Part shown: one piece after another, positions 8,461 to 17,851 of the stretch | Position numbering within the stretch: position 1 is the first letter of the stretch | How the letters are laid out: each line of letters opens with the position of its first letter | DNA from: Burkholderia cepacia ATCC 25416 | GTDB taxonomy: Bacteria > Pseudomonadota > Gammaproteobacteria > Burkholderiales > Burkholderiaceae | DNA length: 64,000 bases | Reading direction: 5' to 3' | Assembly (NCBI RefSeq): GCF_001411495.1 | Contig: NZ_CP012982.1 | Location: 2,170,001 to 2,234,000, forward strand | Notes under the pieces: model-generated | What the model saw: the letters and a program-made list of their open reading frames with translations, nothing else | Told to the model about the DNA's origin: nothing | Database searches by the model: none | Translations under genes and position numbers: made by a program

Positions 8461-9120
8461 TTACCCTGCCGCTGCGGCCGCCTCTTTGGCCTTGTCCTGT
8501 TCCGCCGCCAGCGCGGCATCTGCCGCCTGCGCGCGCTGGATGGCCGGGCGCGCAAGCACGCGGTCGATGTAGGCGCGAATGCGCGGCGTCTCGGGCACCA
8601 GCTTGAACATCGTGGTCCAGTTCAGCGCCGAGCCCCACAGCACGTCGACCGCGGTAAAGCGCTCGCCCAGCAGGTAAGGTCCCTTCGCCAGTTGCGCATC
8701 GATCGTGTCGACGACGGTATCGAAGTCGCCATAGGGCGACGTCGAGTAGGCCGCGGGCGGGCGATTCATCGATCGGTCGACGAGGGCCGGCTCGAAACAC
8801 GAACCATAGAACGTCATCCAGCGCAGATAGGGGCCGCGCAGCGAATCGCCCGGCGCCGGCGACAGGCCGGCTTCCGGATACAGTTCCGCCGCATACAGGT
8901 AGACGGCCGCCTGCTCGGTGACGATCACGTCGCCGTGACGCAGCGCGGGAACCTTGCCCAGCGGATTGATGCGCAGGTATTCGGCGTCGCGGTGTTTTCC
9001 GGTGGAGAGATCGAACGCGTGCAGTTCATGGTCGGCGCTCAGTTCCTCGAGCAGCATCCGCACGCCGGCCGAGCGGCTGCGCGGAGAGTGGAACAGGGTC
9101 AGGTGACGGTCTTGCGGCAT
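8461..9120 (-). CDS. Glutathione S-transferase family protein
   Basis: 219 residues: a thioredoxin-like N-terminal half (LTLFHSPRSRSAGVRMLLEE, with NPLGKVPALRHGDVIVTE as the glutathione gamma-glutamyl binding strand and turn, and the conserved cis-Pro and Glu-Gln after it) and an all-helical C-terminal half. The last 20 residues are Ala/Lys-rich and look like a flexible tail. A cytoplasmic conjugating or isomerising enzyme; substrate unknown. It converges on the porin gene and diverges from the AraC regulator, which may control it. Confidence 0.85.
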   Translation of the reverse strand: MPQDRHLTLFHSPRSRSAGVRMLLEELSADHELHAFDLSTGKHRDAEYLRINPLGKVPALRHGDVIVTEQAAVYLYAAELYPEAGLSPAPGDSLRGPYLRWMTFYGSCFEPALVDRSMNRPPAAYSTSPYGDFDTVVDTIDAQLAKGPYLLGERFTAVDVLWGSALNWTTMFKLVPETPRIRAYIDRVLARPAIQRAQAADAALAAEQDKAKEAAAAAG

Positions 9121-9243
9121 GGCGGGCTCCGGTGGGTGCGTTCGTCGGCAGGGATTCGAATGTAGGACGGTTGCGCACCCTCGTCTTGGAAAAACCCGCT
9201 GCGGCGGTGCATCATTGCGCCTTCACCTCACCGGTTCCCGACC

Positions 9244-10059
9244 ATGGCCGACCTGCGTAACGTGACCGACACGCCCAAGGGCGTGGTCGGCCCGAAGGCG
9301 ATCAATCAGCGCTTCCGTCTCAATCGTTATCACCCGCGAGCCGAACTGGCCGGCGTGCTGGATCACCACTGGATCGTCGAATGGGATCTGCGCGGCCAGC
9401 CGCCTTACGTGCAGCGCACACTGCCGTATCCGTGCGTGAATGTGGTGTTCGACCGGCGGCAGACGGGGATCTTCGGTGTGGTGTCGGGGGCGTTCGAGAC
9501 GACGCTCGCGGGCGCCGGCAGGGTGATCGGCTTGCGGTTCCGGCCGGGCGCGTTCCGGGCGTTTTTCGGCAAACCGGTGCATCTGACGACCGACAAGGTG
9601 CTGCCGGTGTCGACGCTGTTCGGCTGCGGCGATGCGGAAGCCGAAGCGGCCGTGCTCGGCGCTGGGGACGATGCCGGGATGGTGGCGGCGGCCGAGGCGC
9701 TGCTGTTGCGGGTGCTGCCGCCGCCCGATCCGCAGGTCGAGCGTATTCATGCCATCTTGCAGATGCTGCAGCAGGACATCGGGCTCACCCAGGTGCGCGA
9801 CCTGGCCGAGCGTGGGGGGTTGAGCGAACGCACGTTGCAGCAGCTCTTTTCCAGCCATGTCGGGGTGACGCCCAAATGGGTGATCTGTCGTTATCGCCTG
9901 CACGAAGCCGCGGACAAGCTCGCGGGCGGCGAGGCGGTCGATCTCGCGGAGCTGGCCCAGGCGTTGGGGTATTTCGATCAGGCGCACTTCACGCGCGACT
10001 TCCGGAAGCTGGTGGGGAAGGCGCCGGCGGAGTATCGGCGCGAGGACGGGCGGGGATGA
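9244..10059 (+). CDS. AraC-family transcriptional regulator
   Basis: 271 residues. The first ~170 residues form an uncharacterised sensor domain of the kind with PYPCVNVVFD and GLRFRPGAFRAFFG segments (the DUF6597-type N-terminus). The last ~100 are the two helix-turn-helix motifs of AraC proteins (VRDLAERGGLSERTLQQLF and ALGYFDQAHFTRDFRKLVG). It starts 123 bases from the divergent glutathione transferase start, so that gene is its most likely target. No ligand can be assigned. Confidence 0.85.
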   Translation: MADLRNVTDTPKGVVGPKAINQRFRLNRYHPRAELAGVLDHHWIVEWDLRGQPPYVQRTLPYPCVNVVFDRRQTGIFGVVSGAFETTLAGAGRVIGLRFRPGAFRAFFGKPVHLTTDKVLPVSTLFGCGDAEAEAAVLGAGDDAGMVAAAEALLLRVLPPPDPQVERIHAILQMLQQDIGLTQVRDLAERGGLSERTLQQLFSSHVGVTPKWVICRYRLHEAADKLAGGEAVDLAELAQALGYFDQAHFTRDFRKLVGKAPAEYRREDGRG

Positions 10060-10262
10060 GTGTGCGGATTCCTGACGGGGGCGCTGCGCGTTTCCCGCCG
10101 GTTGTTGTCGCCCGGGCAACACGGTAGTGTGTCCGTTGACCTGCCGCCGTGCCGACGACGAACCTATGATGGGCGCGCCGGCCGTCCGTGAATATCAAAC
10201 GGCGGGTGCGTTGCCGATCATTCCACCCTATAGTGCTCGTCGTTGAAAATCAGGAGTTCGTC

Positions 10263-11075
10263 GTGTTTTACCGGAAATTCACATTGGGTCGCTCGAACTA
10301 CGCGTGCATCGTCGCCCTGGCGATGATGCTGGCGCCGGTCGCGGCGCATGCAGCGGCGGAGGCCGCGGACGGCACGGCGCGCATCGCGTCGGCTGTCCAT
10401 CCCGACACGTCGCCGGCACGACCGATTGCCGGCGACGACCCGGTTGCAATCCGGGATGCACTGAAGAAGCTGCACATCACTACCCTCTCCCCTTCGTTGC
10501 GCGACCGGGTTCGCGGCCTGGTCTCCAGCGCGGTCGACCGGCGTGGCCCGAATCCCGACCTGGCGTCCGTCGATCTGGATCGTGACGTGACGTTCGTGGT
10601 ACCGGTGCGGTACGGGCTGAGGTACTCGTCACGCCGGCACCTGTTGACGCTGGACGTCGACCTGTTCGACGCAGAGCGCAACGACCGGACGGGCATCCTG
10701 CTCAGAAAAGTCACGACGGGGCCGCGAGGGCGCGGGCTCGTGATTGCACCCGAAGCGAAGGCGAAAGGGTACATCCAGCACGTCGACATCATCGAACTCG
10801 ATTCCGGCCAAGGCAAAAAGACCGCGATTCGTAGCCGCATGCGGCTATCGCCCGCCGAGCACGCACGAGCGAGCGGCGAATTCGCACTCGTTTTCTCCGG
10901 GCGGCTGGTTCGGCCTTACCTGACGGAACAAACCGAGCATGTCGATCCGAGTATCGACGAGCCGACCGACATCACGACGAGGATCTCCACGCTGCACATG
11001 GATATCCATGACATCTCGCTGGTGAGTGAGTCGAGCGGCATCGTCGTGTCGAAGAAGCTGCACTTGTCGAAGTAG
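10263..11075 (+). CDS. Exported hypothetical protein
   Basis: The GTG is chosen as start because AGGAG sits six bases upstream and it opens directly into a signal peptide: VFYRKFTLGRSNY followed by the hydrophobic ACIVALAMMLAPVAAHA with an Ala-x-Ala cleavage site near residue 30. The mature part (about 240 residues) is beta-rich with repeated short strands such as DRDVTFVVPVRYGL and LLTLDVDLFD, and has no cysteine. I do not recognise a family; periplasmic or outer-membrane-associated location is likely. It stands alone between an AraC gene and the nitroreductase pair. Confidence 0.7.
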   Translation: MFYRKFTLGRSNYACIVALAMMLAPVAAHAAAEAADGTARIASAVHPDTSPARPIAGDDPVAIRDALKKLHITTLSPSLRDRVRGLVSSAVDRRGPNPDLASVDLDRDVTFVVPVRYGLRYSSRRHLLTLDVDLFDAERNDRTGILLRKVTTGPRGRGLVIAPEAKAKGYIQHVDIIELDSGQGKKTAIRSRMRLSPAEHARASGEFALVFSGRLVRPYLTEQTEHVDPSIDEPTDITTRISTLHMDIHDISLVSESSGIVVSKKLHLSK

Positions 11076-11300
11076 CGGGGTTCTCGAACGGGGCTTCGAC
11101 CGGCCACGAAGCTCCGCATGTGACGGCGGACGATGCTTCGGGGCGCGGACGGTTGCGTCGCAGTCGATCTGCCGTCCGGGCATCCGTGAGGCTGCCTCGG
11201 CCCTCATGTAAGATGCGCACAGCTTCACCCGGTCTTGAGAGGGGCCGGTTCTCGCGCCACAACGGCAATCAGCCGCACAACAACAAGGAAGCCACGAGAA

Positions 11301-12374
11301 ATGCCGGGGATTCCCGCTGAAACCTTTACTGTCTGGCACACGATCCTGTCCGTGGCCCGACACGCACCGTCGCCGCACAACGTTCAGCCGTGGCGGGTGC
11401 AACTGATCTCGGACGATTGCGCCGAGCTGTTCATCGACGGCACGCGCACGCTGCCGAAAGAAGACACGACCGGCGCGTTCCTGTTGTCCGCGATGGGCAT
11501 GTTCATCGACGCGATCGATCTGCTCGCGGCACCGCATGGCTTGTGCGTCGAATGGCAACTGCATCGCCCGGTGCAGGAATTCGCGGCCATCCTGTCCCGG
11601 CCGACGCCGCCGGGGCTGATTCCGTTCGCTGCGCTGCGGCTCGTCGCCAACACCAACGCGGATGCGCCGCGCGACGATCCGTCCGCGCTGATGCTGGCGC
11701 GCCGCACGTCGCGCATTTCGATGGATCCGACACCGGTGCCGGATGCCGCCGTCACGCAACTGGCTGCGCTGGCCGACGAATGGGGGCATCGATATACGCA
11801 CCTGTCGGGTGCGGAACTGATCGAGCCGATCATCGCGGCGAACATCGACGCCGTGTTCCATGACATGAACGTCGCGGATTACCACGATGAAATCACGGCC
11901 TGGTTTCGGTTCACGGAACGTTCGACTGCCCGACATCGCGACGGTCTCGACTGGCGCTGCATGAACCTGTCGCGCGCCGAGTTCTGGATGTCCGCGCGTC
12001 TGTCGAAGATCCTGATGTTCAAGCCGACGCGCTTCTATTTCAAGCGCCGGTACCGGTCGCAGCTTGGCCATGTGCCGGCGATCGGCGTGTTGAGCGGCGA
12101 TTTCTTCAATCCGGAGAAGGCGATCGAGTCGGGCCGCTTCTTGCTGCGCTTCTGGCTGGCGCTGACGAGCCTCGGTCTGTACCTGCATCCGTACGGCAAC
12201 CTGGTCACGAACCCCGACGCTGCCGCGTGGTTCAGCACGCATGCCGGGGTCGACCGCGCATGGCTCGTGTTCAAGGTCGGCTACTCGCGTACGCCGCCGC
12301 AAAGCCAGCGCAGGGCGCTTGCCGACATCCTCGTCGATGCGCCGGTTCCATCCCATTCGCCGCAATCCGCATGA
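11301..12374 (+). CDS. Nitroreductase-family protein coupled to an adenylate-forming enzyme
   Basis: 357 residues. Residues 12-45 (TILSVARHAPSPHNVQPWRVQL) match the FMN-binding opening of the nitroreductase fold, where S-x-x-N-x-Q-P-W holds the cofactor; the rest is longer and more divergent than the classical 220-residue enzymes, as in the Acg-like/large nitroreductases. The C-terminal GLYLHPYGNLVTNPDA is typical of the fold's last helix. The stop overlaps the start of the next gene (ATGA), so both proteins are made together. It may reduce or oxidise a substrate activated by the partner; the reaction is unknown. Confidence 0.7.
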   Translation: MPGIPAETFTVWHTILSVARHAPSPHNVQPWRVQLISDDCAELFIDGTRTLPKEDTTGAFLLSAMGMFIDAIDLLAAPHGLCVEWQLHRPVQEFAAILSRPTPPGLIPFAALRLVANTNADAPRDDPSALMLARRTSRISMDPTPVPDAAVTQLAALADEWGHRYTHLSGAELIEPIIAANIDAVFHDMNVADYHDEITAWFRFTERSTARHRDGLDWRCMNLSRAEFWMSARLSKILMFKPTRFYFKRRYRSQLGHVPAIGVLSGDFFNPEKAIESGRFLLRFWLALTSLGLYLHPYGNLVTNPDAAAWFSTHAGVDRAWLVFKVGYSRTPPQSQRRALADILVDAPVPSHSPQSA

Positions 12375-13861
12375 ACACGCTCATTCGCCTCTTTCTCGAA
12401 GCCGTTCTCTGGACGCTCTGGTTCCTTCGCCGCGTGATCAGCGTCGACGGACGTCTCTATGTGTTCCTCAACGCGCCGATTTTTCAGCCCTATCTGGCTT
12501 ATGTCGGCCGCATGCGCGCCCGCGTCGCGTTCCTCAAGGCGAGCACGTCGTGCCCGGCCTACATCGAGTTCCTGAAGGCCGAAGGCTACAAGGCCGGCGG
12601 CAAATGGCGGCTGGCGGACCTGCCCGCCATGACCAAGGAGAATTACATCAAGCGCTATTCGATCGAGCAGCGCTGCTACGGTGGCGCCATTCCGAAGTCG
12701 GGTGTCGTCATCGACGAATCGTCGGGGTCGACGGGGCAGCCGAACAACTGGGTGCGCAGCGCGGCCGAACGCAGCGACGTCAAGCGCATCCTGCAACTGA
12801 ACTATCAGCTGGTGTTCCGCGACTCCGGCAAGATGCTGCTGAACTGCTTTGCGCTCGGGCCGTGGGCGACCGGCATGAACGTGTCGATGTCGCTGGTCGA
12901 CGTCGGCATCATGAAGTCGATCGGCCCCGACAAGGCCAAGCTGATCAACACGCTGAAGCTGTTCGGACCGAAATACCAGTACCTGATATTCGGCTACCCG
13001 CCGTTCATCCGCTCGGTGGTCGACGAATGCGATCTCGACCTGAGCGCGTACCACATCGATTTCATCGTCGGCGGGGAAGGGTTGTCGGAAGCGTTGCGCG
13101 ACCATCTGCTGCGCAAGGCGAGCACGGTGATCTCGTCGTATGGCGCGTCGGACCTCGAGATCAACATCGGCGTCGAGACGCCGACGACGATCGGCCTGCG
13201 GCGTGCGTTGCTCACGCGGCCCGAGCTGTGCCGCGAGCTGTTCGGCCGCGATACGCCGCCGATGATCTTCCAGTACAACGCGCTCGATTACGTGATCGAA
13301 ACGAATGACGATGGCGAACTGCTGGTGACCATCGGGCGGCAGTCGGGCGCGGCGCCGAAGATCCGGTACAACATTCGCGATTCGGGTGGGACGTATCGAT
13401 TCCGCGAGCTGAACAGGCGTCTGTCGGCGCATGGCATGCGCCTGCAGGATTTTGCCGCGCGGACCAGCCATTTCCCGTTCCTGTTCGTGTACGGCCGCAA
13501 CGATTCGAGCGTGCCGTTCTATGGCGCGAAAGTGTTCCCGTCCGACATCGAGCAGGTTCTGTCCGCTTCGCCGGTGCTTCATGACGCGATCAGCACGTTC
13601 CAGCTCGCGACGACCGAGGATGCGCAGTTGACGAGTTTCCTGCACCTCCATCTCGAACGGGCGTTGGGCAGTGCGCCGATGCCGCTCGACGATGCGGCGC
13701 TGCATGGCGAGATGGTCGAAGGCATGAAGCGCGTGAATCAGGATTTCCGCGAGGTGTCGAGGCTGTTCGATCCGAAGCAGGTGGTCGTGCATCTGCATGA
13801 GCACGATACGGGGCCGTTCAAGGGGCGGGATATCCGGATCAAGAACAGGTATATCGCGTGA
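12371..13861 (+). CDS. Adenylate-forming enzyme, phenylacetate-CoA ligase-like
   Basis: 496 residues. After an N-terminal hydrophobic stretch (LIRLFLEAVLWTLWFLRRVI) comes the phosphate-binding loop IDESSGSTGQPNNWVRS (about residues 117-133), equivalent to the SSGTTGKP loop of PaaK-like ligases. Further downstream are ISSYGASDLEINIG (the adenine-binding Y-G-x-x-E-like region) and FVYGRNDSSVPFYGAKVFPSDIEQVL, the hinge to the small C-terminal domain; the last residues GPFKGRDIRIKNRYIA contain the expected lysine. It activates a carboxylic acid as an acyl-AMP; the acceptor may be CoA or an amine. Four bases overlap the nitroreductase gene. Confidence 0.75.
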   Translation: MNTLIRLFLEAVLWTLWFLRRVISVDGRLYVFLNAPIFQPYLAYVGRMRARVAFLKASTSCPAYIEFLKAEGYKAGGKWRLADLPAMTKENYIKRYSIEQRCYGGAIPKSGVVIDESSGSTGQPNNWVRSAAERSDVKRILQLNYQLVFRDSGKMLLNCFALGPWATGMNVSMSLVDVGIMKSIGPDKAKLINTLKLFGPKYQYLIFGYPPFIRSVVDECDLDLSAYHIDFIVGGEGLSEALRDHLLRKASTVISSYGASDLEINIGVETPTTIGLRRALLTRPELCRELFGRDTPPMIFQYNALDYVIETNDDGELLVTIGRQSGAAPKIRYNIRDSGGTYRFRELNRRLSAHGMRLQDFAARTSHFPFLFVYGRNDSSVPFYGAKVFPSDIEQVLSASPVLHDAISTFQLATTEDAQLTSFLHLHLERALGSAPMPLDDAALHGEMVEGMKRVNQDFREVSRLFDPKQVVVHLHEHDTGPFKGRDIRIKNRYIA

Positions 13862-13946
13862 GTGACGGGGTAGAGAGCGCCCCGGCCGCATACGTGACGC
13901 GCGTTCAGGCCAGGGGTACAACGACGTAGTAGAACGAGATAAAAAA

Positions 13947-14717
13947 ATGCTGAAAACACTTGGACCACGTGCGGCACTTGTACTCCCTCTTACGCTCATG
14001 CTCGCGGCATGTGGGAGTGGCATTGACAAAAAACTGGATACCACGAATGCGGATACTTATCGCGCCTCGCTTGACGTCGCGGCGAAAGACATGTCCGACA
14101 AGGACAAGCAGGCCTTCGATTGGGCGGTGCAGGACCTCACGGTCGATGCCGTTCGCCAACGGTATCCGGACAGCACGCCTCGTGAAATCATTCGAGCCGA
14201 AGCAAAGGAAGTCAATGAAACGTATCCAGCTCGAATCAAGCAACTCGAGGTTGAGTTGCCCCGTTACGATGCCGCACTTGCTCAAATCAAGGCCATCAAG
14301 GTCACGGGTGCAGCCTTTTCCCTTGGCAAGGACTTCTTTGGCTTGCAACCGACGATTACAGCGACTGTCCACAATGGCGGCAACTTGCCGGTCAGTTCAC
14401 TGAGGTGGCACGCCGAACTTTACGTAGACGACGGAAAAGACCCGGTAGCGGAGAGTGATCCGGTCGATATCTATGAACATGGTCTGAACCCCGGTGCAAC
14501 CGCCGATCGAAAATTCGTGATCGGCTTTGTATCCGGAGACACGGCATGGAAAACGCTGGCCATCCAGAATGCGAAAACTACTCGTGTAGTGCTCACTGTC
14601 GATCCTGATTCAGTTAAGGATTTCAGTAATCACCTGTATATGGATGGCGCGCCCTACGCGGAGCTCTCCCGACGAAGGGACGTGGTCAAGACTGCCCAGC
14701 AGCTCGCTTCGTATTGA
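13947..14717 (+). CDS. Lipoprotein, DUF6694-like
   Basis: 256 residues beginning with a lipoprotein signal: LVLPLTLMLAACGSG, with the lipobox Leu-Ala-Ala-Cys near residue 22. The mature region after the cysteine has a charged helical segment (ADTYRASLDVAAKDMSDKDK, then QAFDWAVQDLT) of the type seen in DUF6694 lipoproteins, followed by a beta-sandwich-like part with FFGLQPTITATVHNGGNLPV. It should be anchored to a membrane facing the periplasm. Codon use (AAA, ACT, CGA) is less GC-biased than in the preceding genes, so the island probably starts in the 86-base gap before it. Confidence 0.65.
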   Translation: MLKTLGPRAALVLPLTLMLAACGSGIDKKLDTTNADTYRASLDVAAKDMSDKDKQAFDWAVQDLTVDAVRQRYPDSTPREIIRAEAKEVNETYPARIKQLEVELPRYDAALAQIKAIKVTGAAFSLGKDFFGLQPTITATVHNGGNLPVSSLRWHAELYVDDGKDPVAESDPVDIYEHGLNPGATADRKFVIGFVSGDTAWKTLAIQNAKTTRVVLTVDPDSVKDFSNHLYMDGAPYAELSRRRDVVKTAQQLASY

Positions 14718-14881
14718 GTGAGCGGCGGCCTGGCAGGTTCACGCGCAGAAGCGGCAGATGTCCATCTCCGTACGAAGACATTTGCTTGCTTCAGCGTGAA
14801 CTGCTTAGCTAGCCAGGTGAACATGCGCTTGCGGATCAAGACCTCGCCGGCAGCGCAACTTGCTGGCGCGCGATTGGAAAA

Positions 14882-16141
14882 TCACGTTGACTGAAGGACG
14901 GCGATGATTCGCTTTCCGAGTTGTTGAGTGTTCGCCTCGGTCCCGCTGTCATATTGCGTTGAGATATCCAGCTGTTGAGCGAGCTTGCGTAGAACTGGGC
15001 TTGCCGGAGACACAATCTGGCCATCCCGTTCGAGTTGAATGACGCCGCTCGCTAACCGTCTGATAACGTATCCATCGTAGGTTTCCTCCTCTTCTTCTGC
15101 CGCTGAAGACGCAGGTTCCCAAGAAACTTCTTCCTGATTTCGCAGAAGCTGCCTGACCTTCTCGGCAGCTTCAAGTGTGCGGTCCGCCCAAGCTCGAGAA
15201 AGCACATAGGTCATCCCATTGAGGGAGAACATTTCATCGGGGCCAAAGAAATATCGGAGCTTCTTTCCTGGAAATAATGCTTGGAACGTCGCTTCATCTG
15301 CCTGACCCGGCGCTGACAGGAAGAGGTCACGCTTTCGCCAGGTGATTGCTTCACGAATCTCGTCAGGCGAGTGCCCTTGCCGTATGGCCTCGCGTACGAG
15401 TGCAAGCATCAGTCGGCGCTTAGGCAGATTGGGATAGAGCGTATCGCCGATCGTCACATCGTATCGAGTCGTGTCCCGAGTCGTGGTCCGTACGCTGTCT
15501 TGCTCGATAGATTTTTCGCGTAGCGCGACGGTATATTGAGCAGTCTGCGGAAGGGGGATGACCTGCTGGATGTCCAGCAAAATGCGAGCATCGACGGCGT
15601 GCGGGCGCATCTGGACGCATCGGATGTCCAGGTTGCCCTGCTTGTTCAACCAGAGGACAGCCGTCGTCAGCTCGGAAGAAAAATTGGCCGATGCCAGCAC
15701 AATGCGCACGGTATCGGTGAAGACGATTGGACCTTCATCAACCTCCAGAAATTCTCGAAGCGCTTGCTCTGGGTCTTCACTCGAACCGTTGTCAGCCAGG
15801 TACTTCCGATGAGCAGCGACTGCCTGCTCGAATCGCATCGTCGAAATCATTGCGGCGTATCGCAACGCTTGAAGATCCATATGGGCACCGTCGTCGCGTT
15901 TCAACTCAACGACAACCAAATTTGCATCCTCGTCCACGCACAGCAAGTCAATGCGGCGATTCGCGCCGGCCCAATCACCGAACTCTTCTGCGATAACTTT
16001 CGTCCGCACGCCGGGAGTGATGGCTTCAATATGCGCGCGCACCGCTCTTTGGATATCGCTTCTTTCCCGAAGTCCGAGGTTTCCGAAAGTGCCGAGAGGG
16101 ATAGGATGCAGGCCGTCGCCTGCGATTTCAAACAACGCCAT
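14882..16141 (-). CDS. PD-(D/E)XK nuclease-like protein (NucS-related core)
   Basis: 419 residues. Near the N-terminus, GANRRIDLLCVDEDANLVVVELKRDDG (residues about 58-84) has the D-x(n)-E-x-K arrangement of a PD-(D/E)XK active site, as in the archaeal/actinobacterial NucS endonuclease core. It is preceded by EFGDWAG and followed by ALRYAAMIS, as in that group. The middle contains LYPNLPKRRLMLALV, and a second domain has an acidic linker (AAEEEEETYDGY). The start ATG has AGGTAA upstream. It is likely a DNA-acting cytoplasmic enzyme; restriction or defence use is inferred from the island context. Confidence 0.6.
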   Translation of the reverse strand: MALFEIAGDGLHPIPLGTFGNLGLRERSDIQRAVRAHIEAITPGVRTKVIAEEFGDWAGANRRIDLLCVDEDANLVVVELKRDDGAHMDLQALRYAAMISTMRFEQAVAAHRKYLADNGSSEDPEQALREFLEVDEGPIVFTDTVRIVLASANFSSELTTAVLWLNKQGNLDIRCVQMRPHAVDARILLDIQQVIPLPQTAQYTVALREKSIEQDSVRTTTRDTTRYDVTIGDTLYPNLPKRRLMLALVREAIRQGHSPDEIREAITWRKRDLFLSAPGQADEATFQALFPGKKLRYFFGPDEMFSLNGMTYVLSRAWADRTLEAAEKVRQLLRNQEEVSWEPASSAAEEEEETYDGYVIRRLASGVIQLERDGQIVSPASPVLRKLAQQLDISTQYDSGTEANTQQLGKRIIAVLQST

Positions 16142-16318
16142 ATGGTTACCTGTTAGCTGAAGGAGCAGTCGATGGATTATCTAACTTTAACGGCCGAATT
16201 CCAATAAGATGAGCAGTAGTGAAATAAATATCACGCGCCTTCATTAAACTCACGCCGCATCATTTAAGGCACGTGCCGGCGACGAACCGGCACATGCTGA
16301 GCTGAACGACGTGCCGCA

Positions 16319-16705
16319 TTACACAAGCGGATAGTTCATCGACGCCGCACACTTTGGGCAAAGCGTGCGGACCCGGCCGTCCGTGTGCCCGCGTAGTGCT
16401 GCCGGATGACCGCAACGTTCGCACGTTTGCTGGCTCATCCGCGCGGCGGAAGCCAGCCAGCTGTCCACCTCGCCAGACACATTTCCTCGAACACGAAATC
16501 GCAAGCTGCCAAGCCTTTCCCTTACGTCAAGCACAAGCAACAGCGATTTGCGCGCCTCCGCTTCAAGCCTGCACGAGAGTTGGTCGAGGATGGAATACCA
16601 GCCGTCATCACACTCGAATCGACAACTGCCGGAGTACCGGGGCACCAGCGCCTGATAGATGGTCGGATAGGTTGCCGTCAAACGGCTCTCGAGTTCTTGG
16701 TTCAT
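16319..16705 (-). CDS. Zinc-ribbon hypothetical protein
   Basis: 128 residues from the ATG sixteen bases after the 5'-nucleotidase stop. The first 95 residues (MNQELESRLTATYPTIY and a VRERLGSLRFRV segment) have no family that I know; the last 40 contain two Cys pairs, CERCGH and CPKC, that make a C-terminal zinc ribbon. A longer frame upstream overlaps the 5'-nucleotidase and is rejected. Being immediately downstream of the nucleotidase on the same strand, it is probably co-transcribed with it. The function is unknown. Confidence 0.6.
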   Translation of the reverse strand: MNQELESRLTATYPTIYQALVPRYSGSCRFECDDGWYSILDQLSCRLEAEARKSLLLVLDVRERLGSLRFRVRGNVSGEVDSWLASAARMSQQTCERCGHPAALRGHTDGRVRTLCPKCAASMNYPLV

Positions 16706-16721
16706 CTGGAAGTTCGCGTAC

Positions 16722-17630
16722 TCAATGAATAGTCCAGCCGGATTCGTTGTTGATGCCGTACGGCACGTGCCCGGTCGCAACCAGGTGCGCAGCTGATTCG
16801 CAATTGCATACGTGGTCGTCAAAGAACATGTCCGGCTCGAATTCGGCGAGGAAGCCGGATTTGCTCCTGCCTCCCAGGAACAGGGCTTCGTCGACAGTGA
16901 TACCCCACGCCATCAACGTGCGGATTGCGCGTTCATGTGCCGGGGCGCTACGTGCCGTCACCAAAGCCGTACGTACCTTGATTGCGGACAAGTGCGAATC
17001 GTGAAGCGCTCGTAGCCCAGCGAGGAACGGCTTGAGCGGACCAGGGGGAAGGGGCGTGCGCGCGTGACGCGTTTCGTGGTCGTTGAATGCCTGCAACCAA
17101 TGCTGCCTGAACACACGCTCTGCTTCGTCGCTGAAAAGGATGGCATCGCCATCGAAGGCGATGCGCAACTCATCGTCGTTCATGTATCCGGAAGTGCCCG
17201 GCGCTGGATAGACAAAAGCGGAAGGGATCCCCACAGCCATCGCGTCTTTGACATCCCGGGCATGCGTCGACAGGAACAGGCTTGCGTTGAGCGGCGCGAG
17301 ATATCGGTGGGGCGGTGCCCCGCCGGTGAAGATGGCACGGTGAATGTCCAGCCCATGGTGGCGGACGGACGTGAACACCCGCAGGCCGGTGACGGGATCG
17401 TTGCGCGACAGGATGGCGACCTCGACGACGCGGCTGCTGTTGCGATTGAACGAGAGGAGCTTTCGTATCAACGGAAGCACGGCGCCGGGGGCGGCCGGAA
17501 CATCGAGTTTTGCGGCCTGCAGCGCTCGGTAGGCCGACAGGCCTTCTTCACGAAACACGAGGTTCTCTGATCCGAAATCGAACAGTGCACCAGAGGAAAC
17601 GACGACCGTGATTTTTATATCTGAATTCAT
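16722..17630 (-). CDS. Cytosolic 5'-nucleotidase (PF06189 type)
   Basis: 302 residues. The pattern matches the bacterial relatives of vertebrate cytosolic 5'-nucleotidase I: VVSSGALFDF at the N-terminus, FREEGLSAYRALQ, EVAILSRNDPVTGLRVFTSV with HHGLDIHRAIFTGG, LNASLFLSTHARDV, and ELRIAFDGDAILFSDEAERVF with the acidic haloacid-dehalogenase motif. These enzymes dephosphorylate nucleoside monophosphates. The ATG is chosen because GGAGA lies just upstream and homology begins here; the frame is open for another 93 codons with no family match. Two inverted-repeat operators lie 40 and 222 bases upstream. Confidence 0.85.
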   Translation of the reverse strand: MNSDIKITVVVSSGALFDFGSENLVFREEGLSAYRALQAAKLDVPAAPGAVLPLIRKLLSFNRNSSRVVEVAILSRNDPVTGLRVFTSVRHHGLDIHRAIFTGGAPPHRYLAPLNASLFLSTHARDVKDAMAVGIPSAFVYPAPGTSGYMNDDELRIAFDGDAILFSDEAERVFRQHWLQAFNDHETRHARTPLPPGPLKPFLAGLRALHDSHLSAIKVRTALVTARSAPAHERAIRTLMAWGITVDEALFLGGRSKSGFLAEFEPDMFFDDHVCNCESAAHLVATGHVPYGINNESGWTIH

Positions 17631-17669
17631 GGGGTCTCCAGTGATTGCGTGCAATGGTGAAGGACGCTT

Positions 17670-17686
17670 GGGACAAATCCTGTCCC
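17670..17686. promoter_or_regulatory. Putative WYL-regulator operator, copy 1
   Basis: Perfect inverted repeat GGGACA-N5-TGTCCC located 40 bases upstream of the 5'-nucleotidase start. The same half-site and the same 5-base spacer occur at 17852 and 22921, so the three are taken as one operator family. Sequence seen directly; the regulator is inferred. Confidence 0.55.
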
Positions 17687-17851
17687 TTAGGCTTTGCTGA
17701 AGGTATCCGCATGTTCGAAAGCGTCTGTGATTGCGTCGCCCATCTTTTGACCAGCCCATATATCGCCAATCGGCGTGACTGTTCTTGTCCTGCTCGTCCT
17801 CGGTACACCTGCTCGACGTTCGCTTGACGTACAGCATGCTCGGAAATGCCG

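Noticed and set aside
14731..14801. GTTCACGC...GCGTGAAC complementary segments as an element end
   Set aside because: Arms are 8 bases and 49 bases apart with no other support; likely chance.
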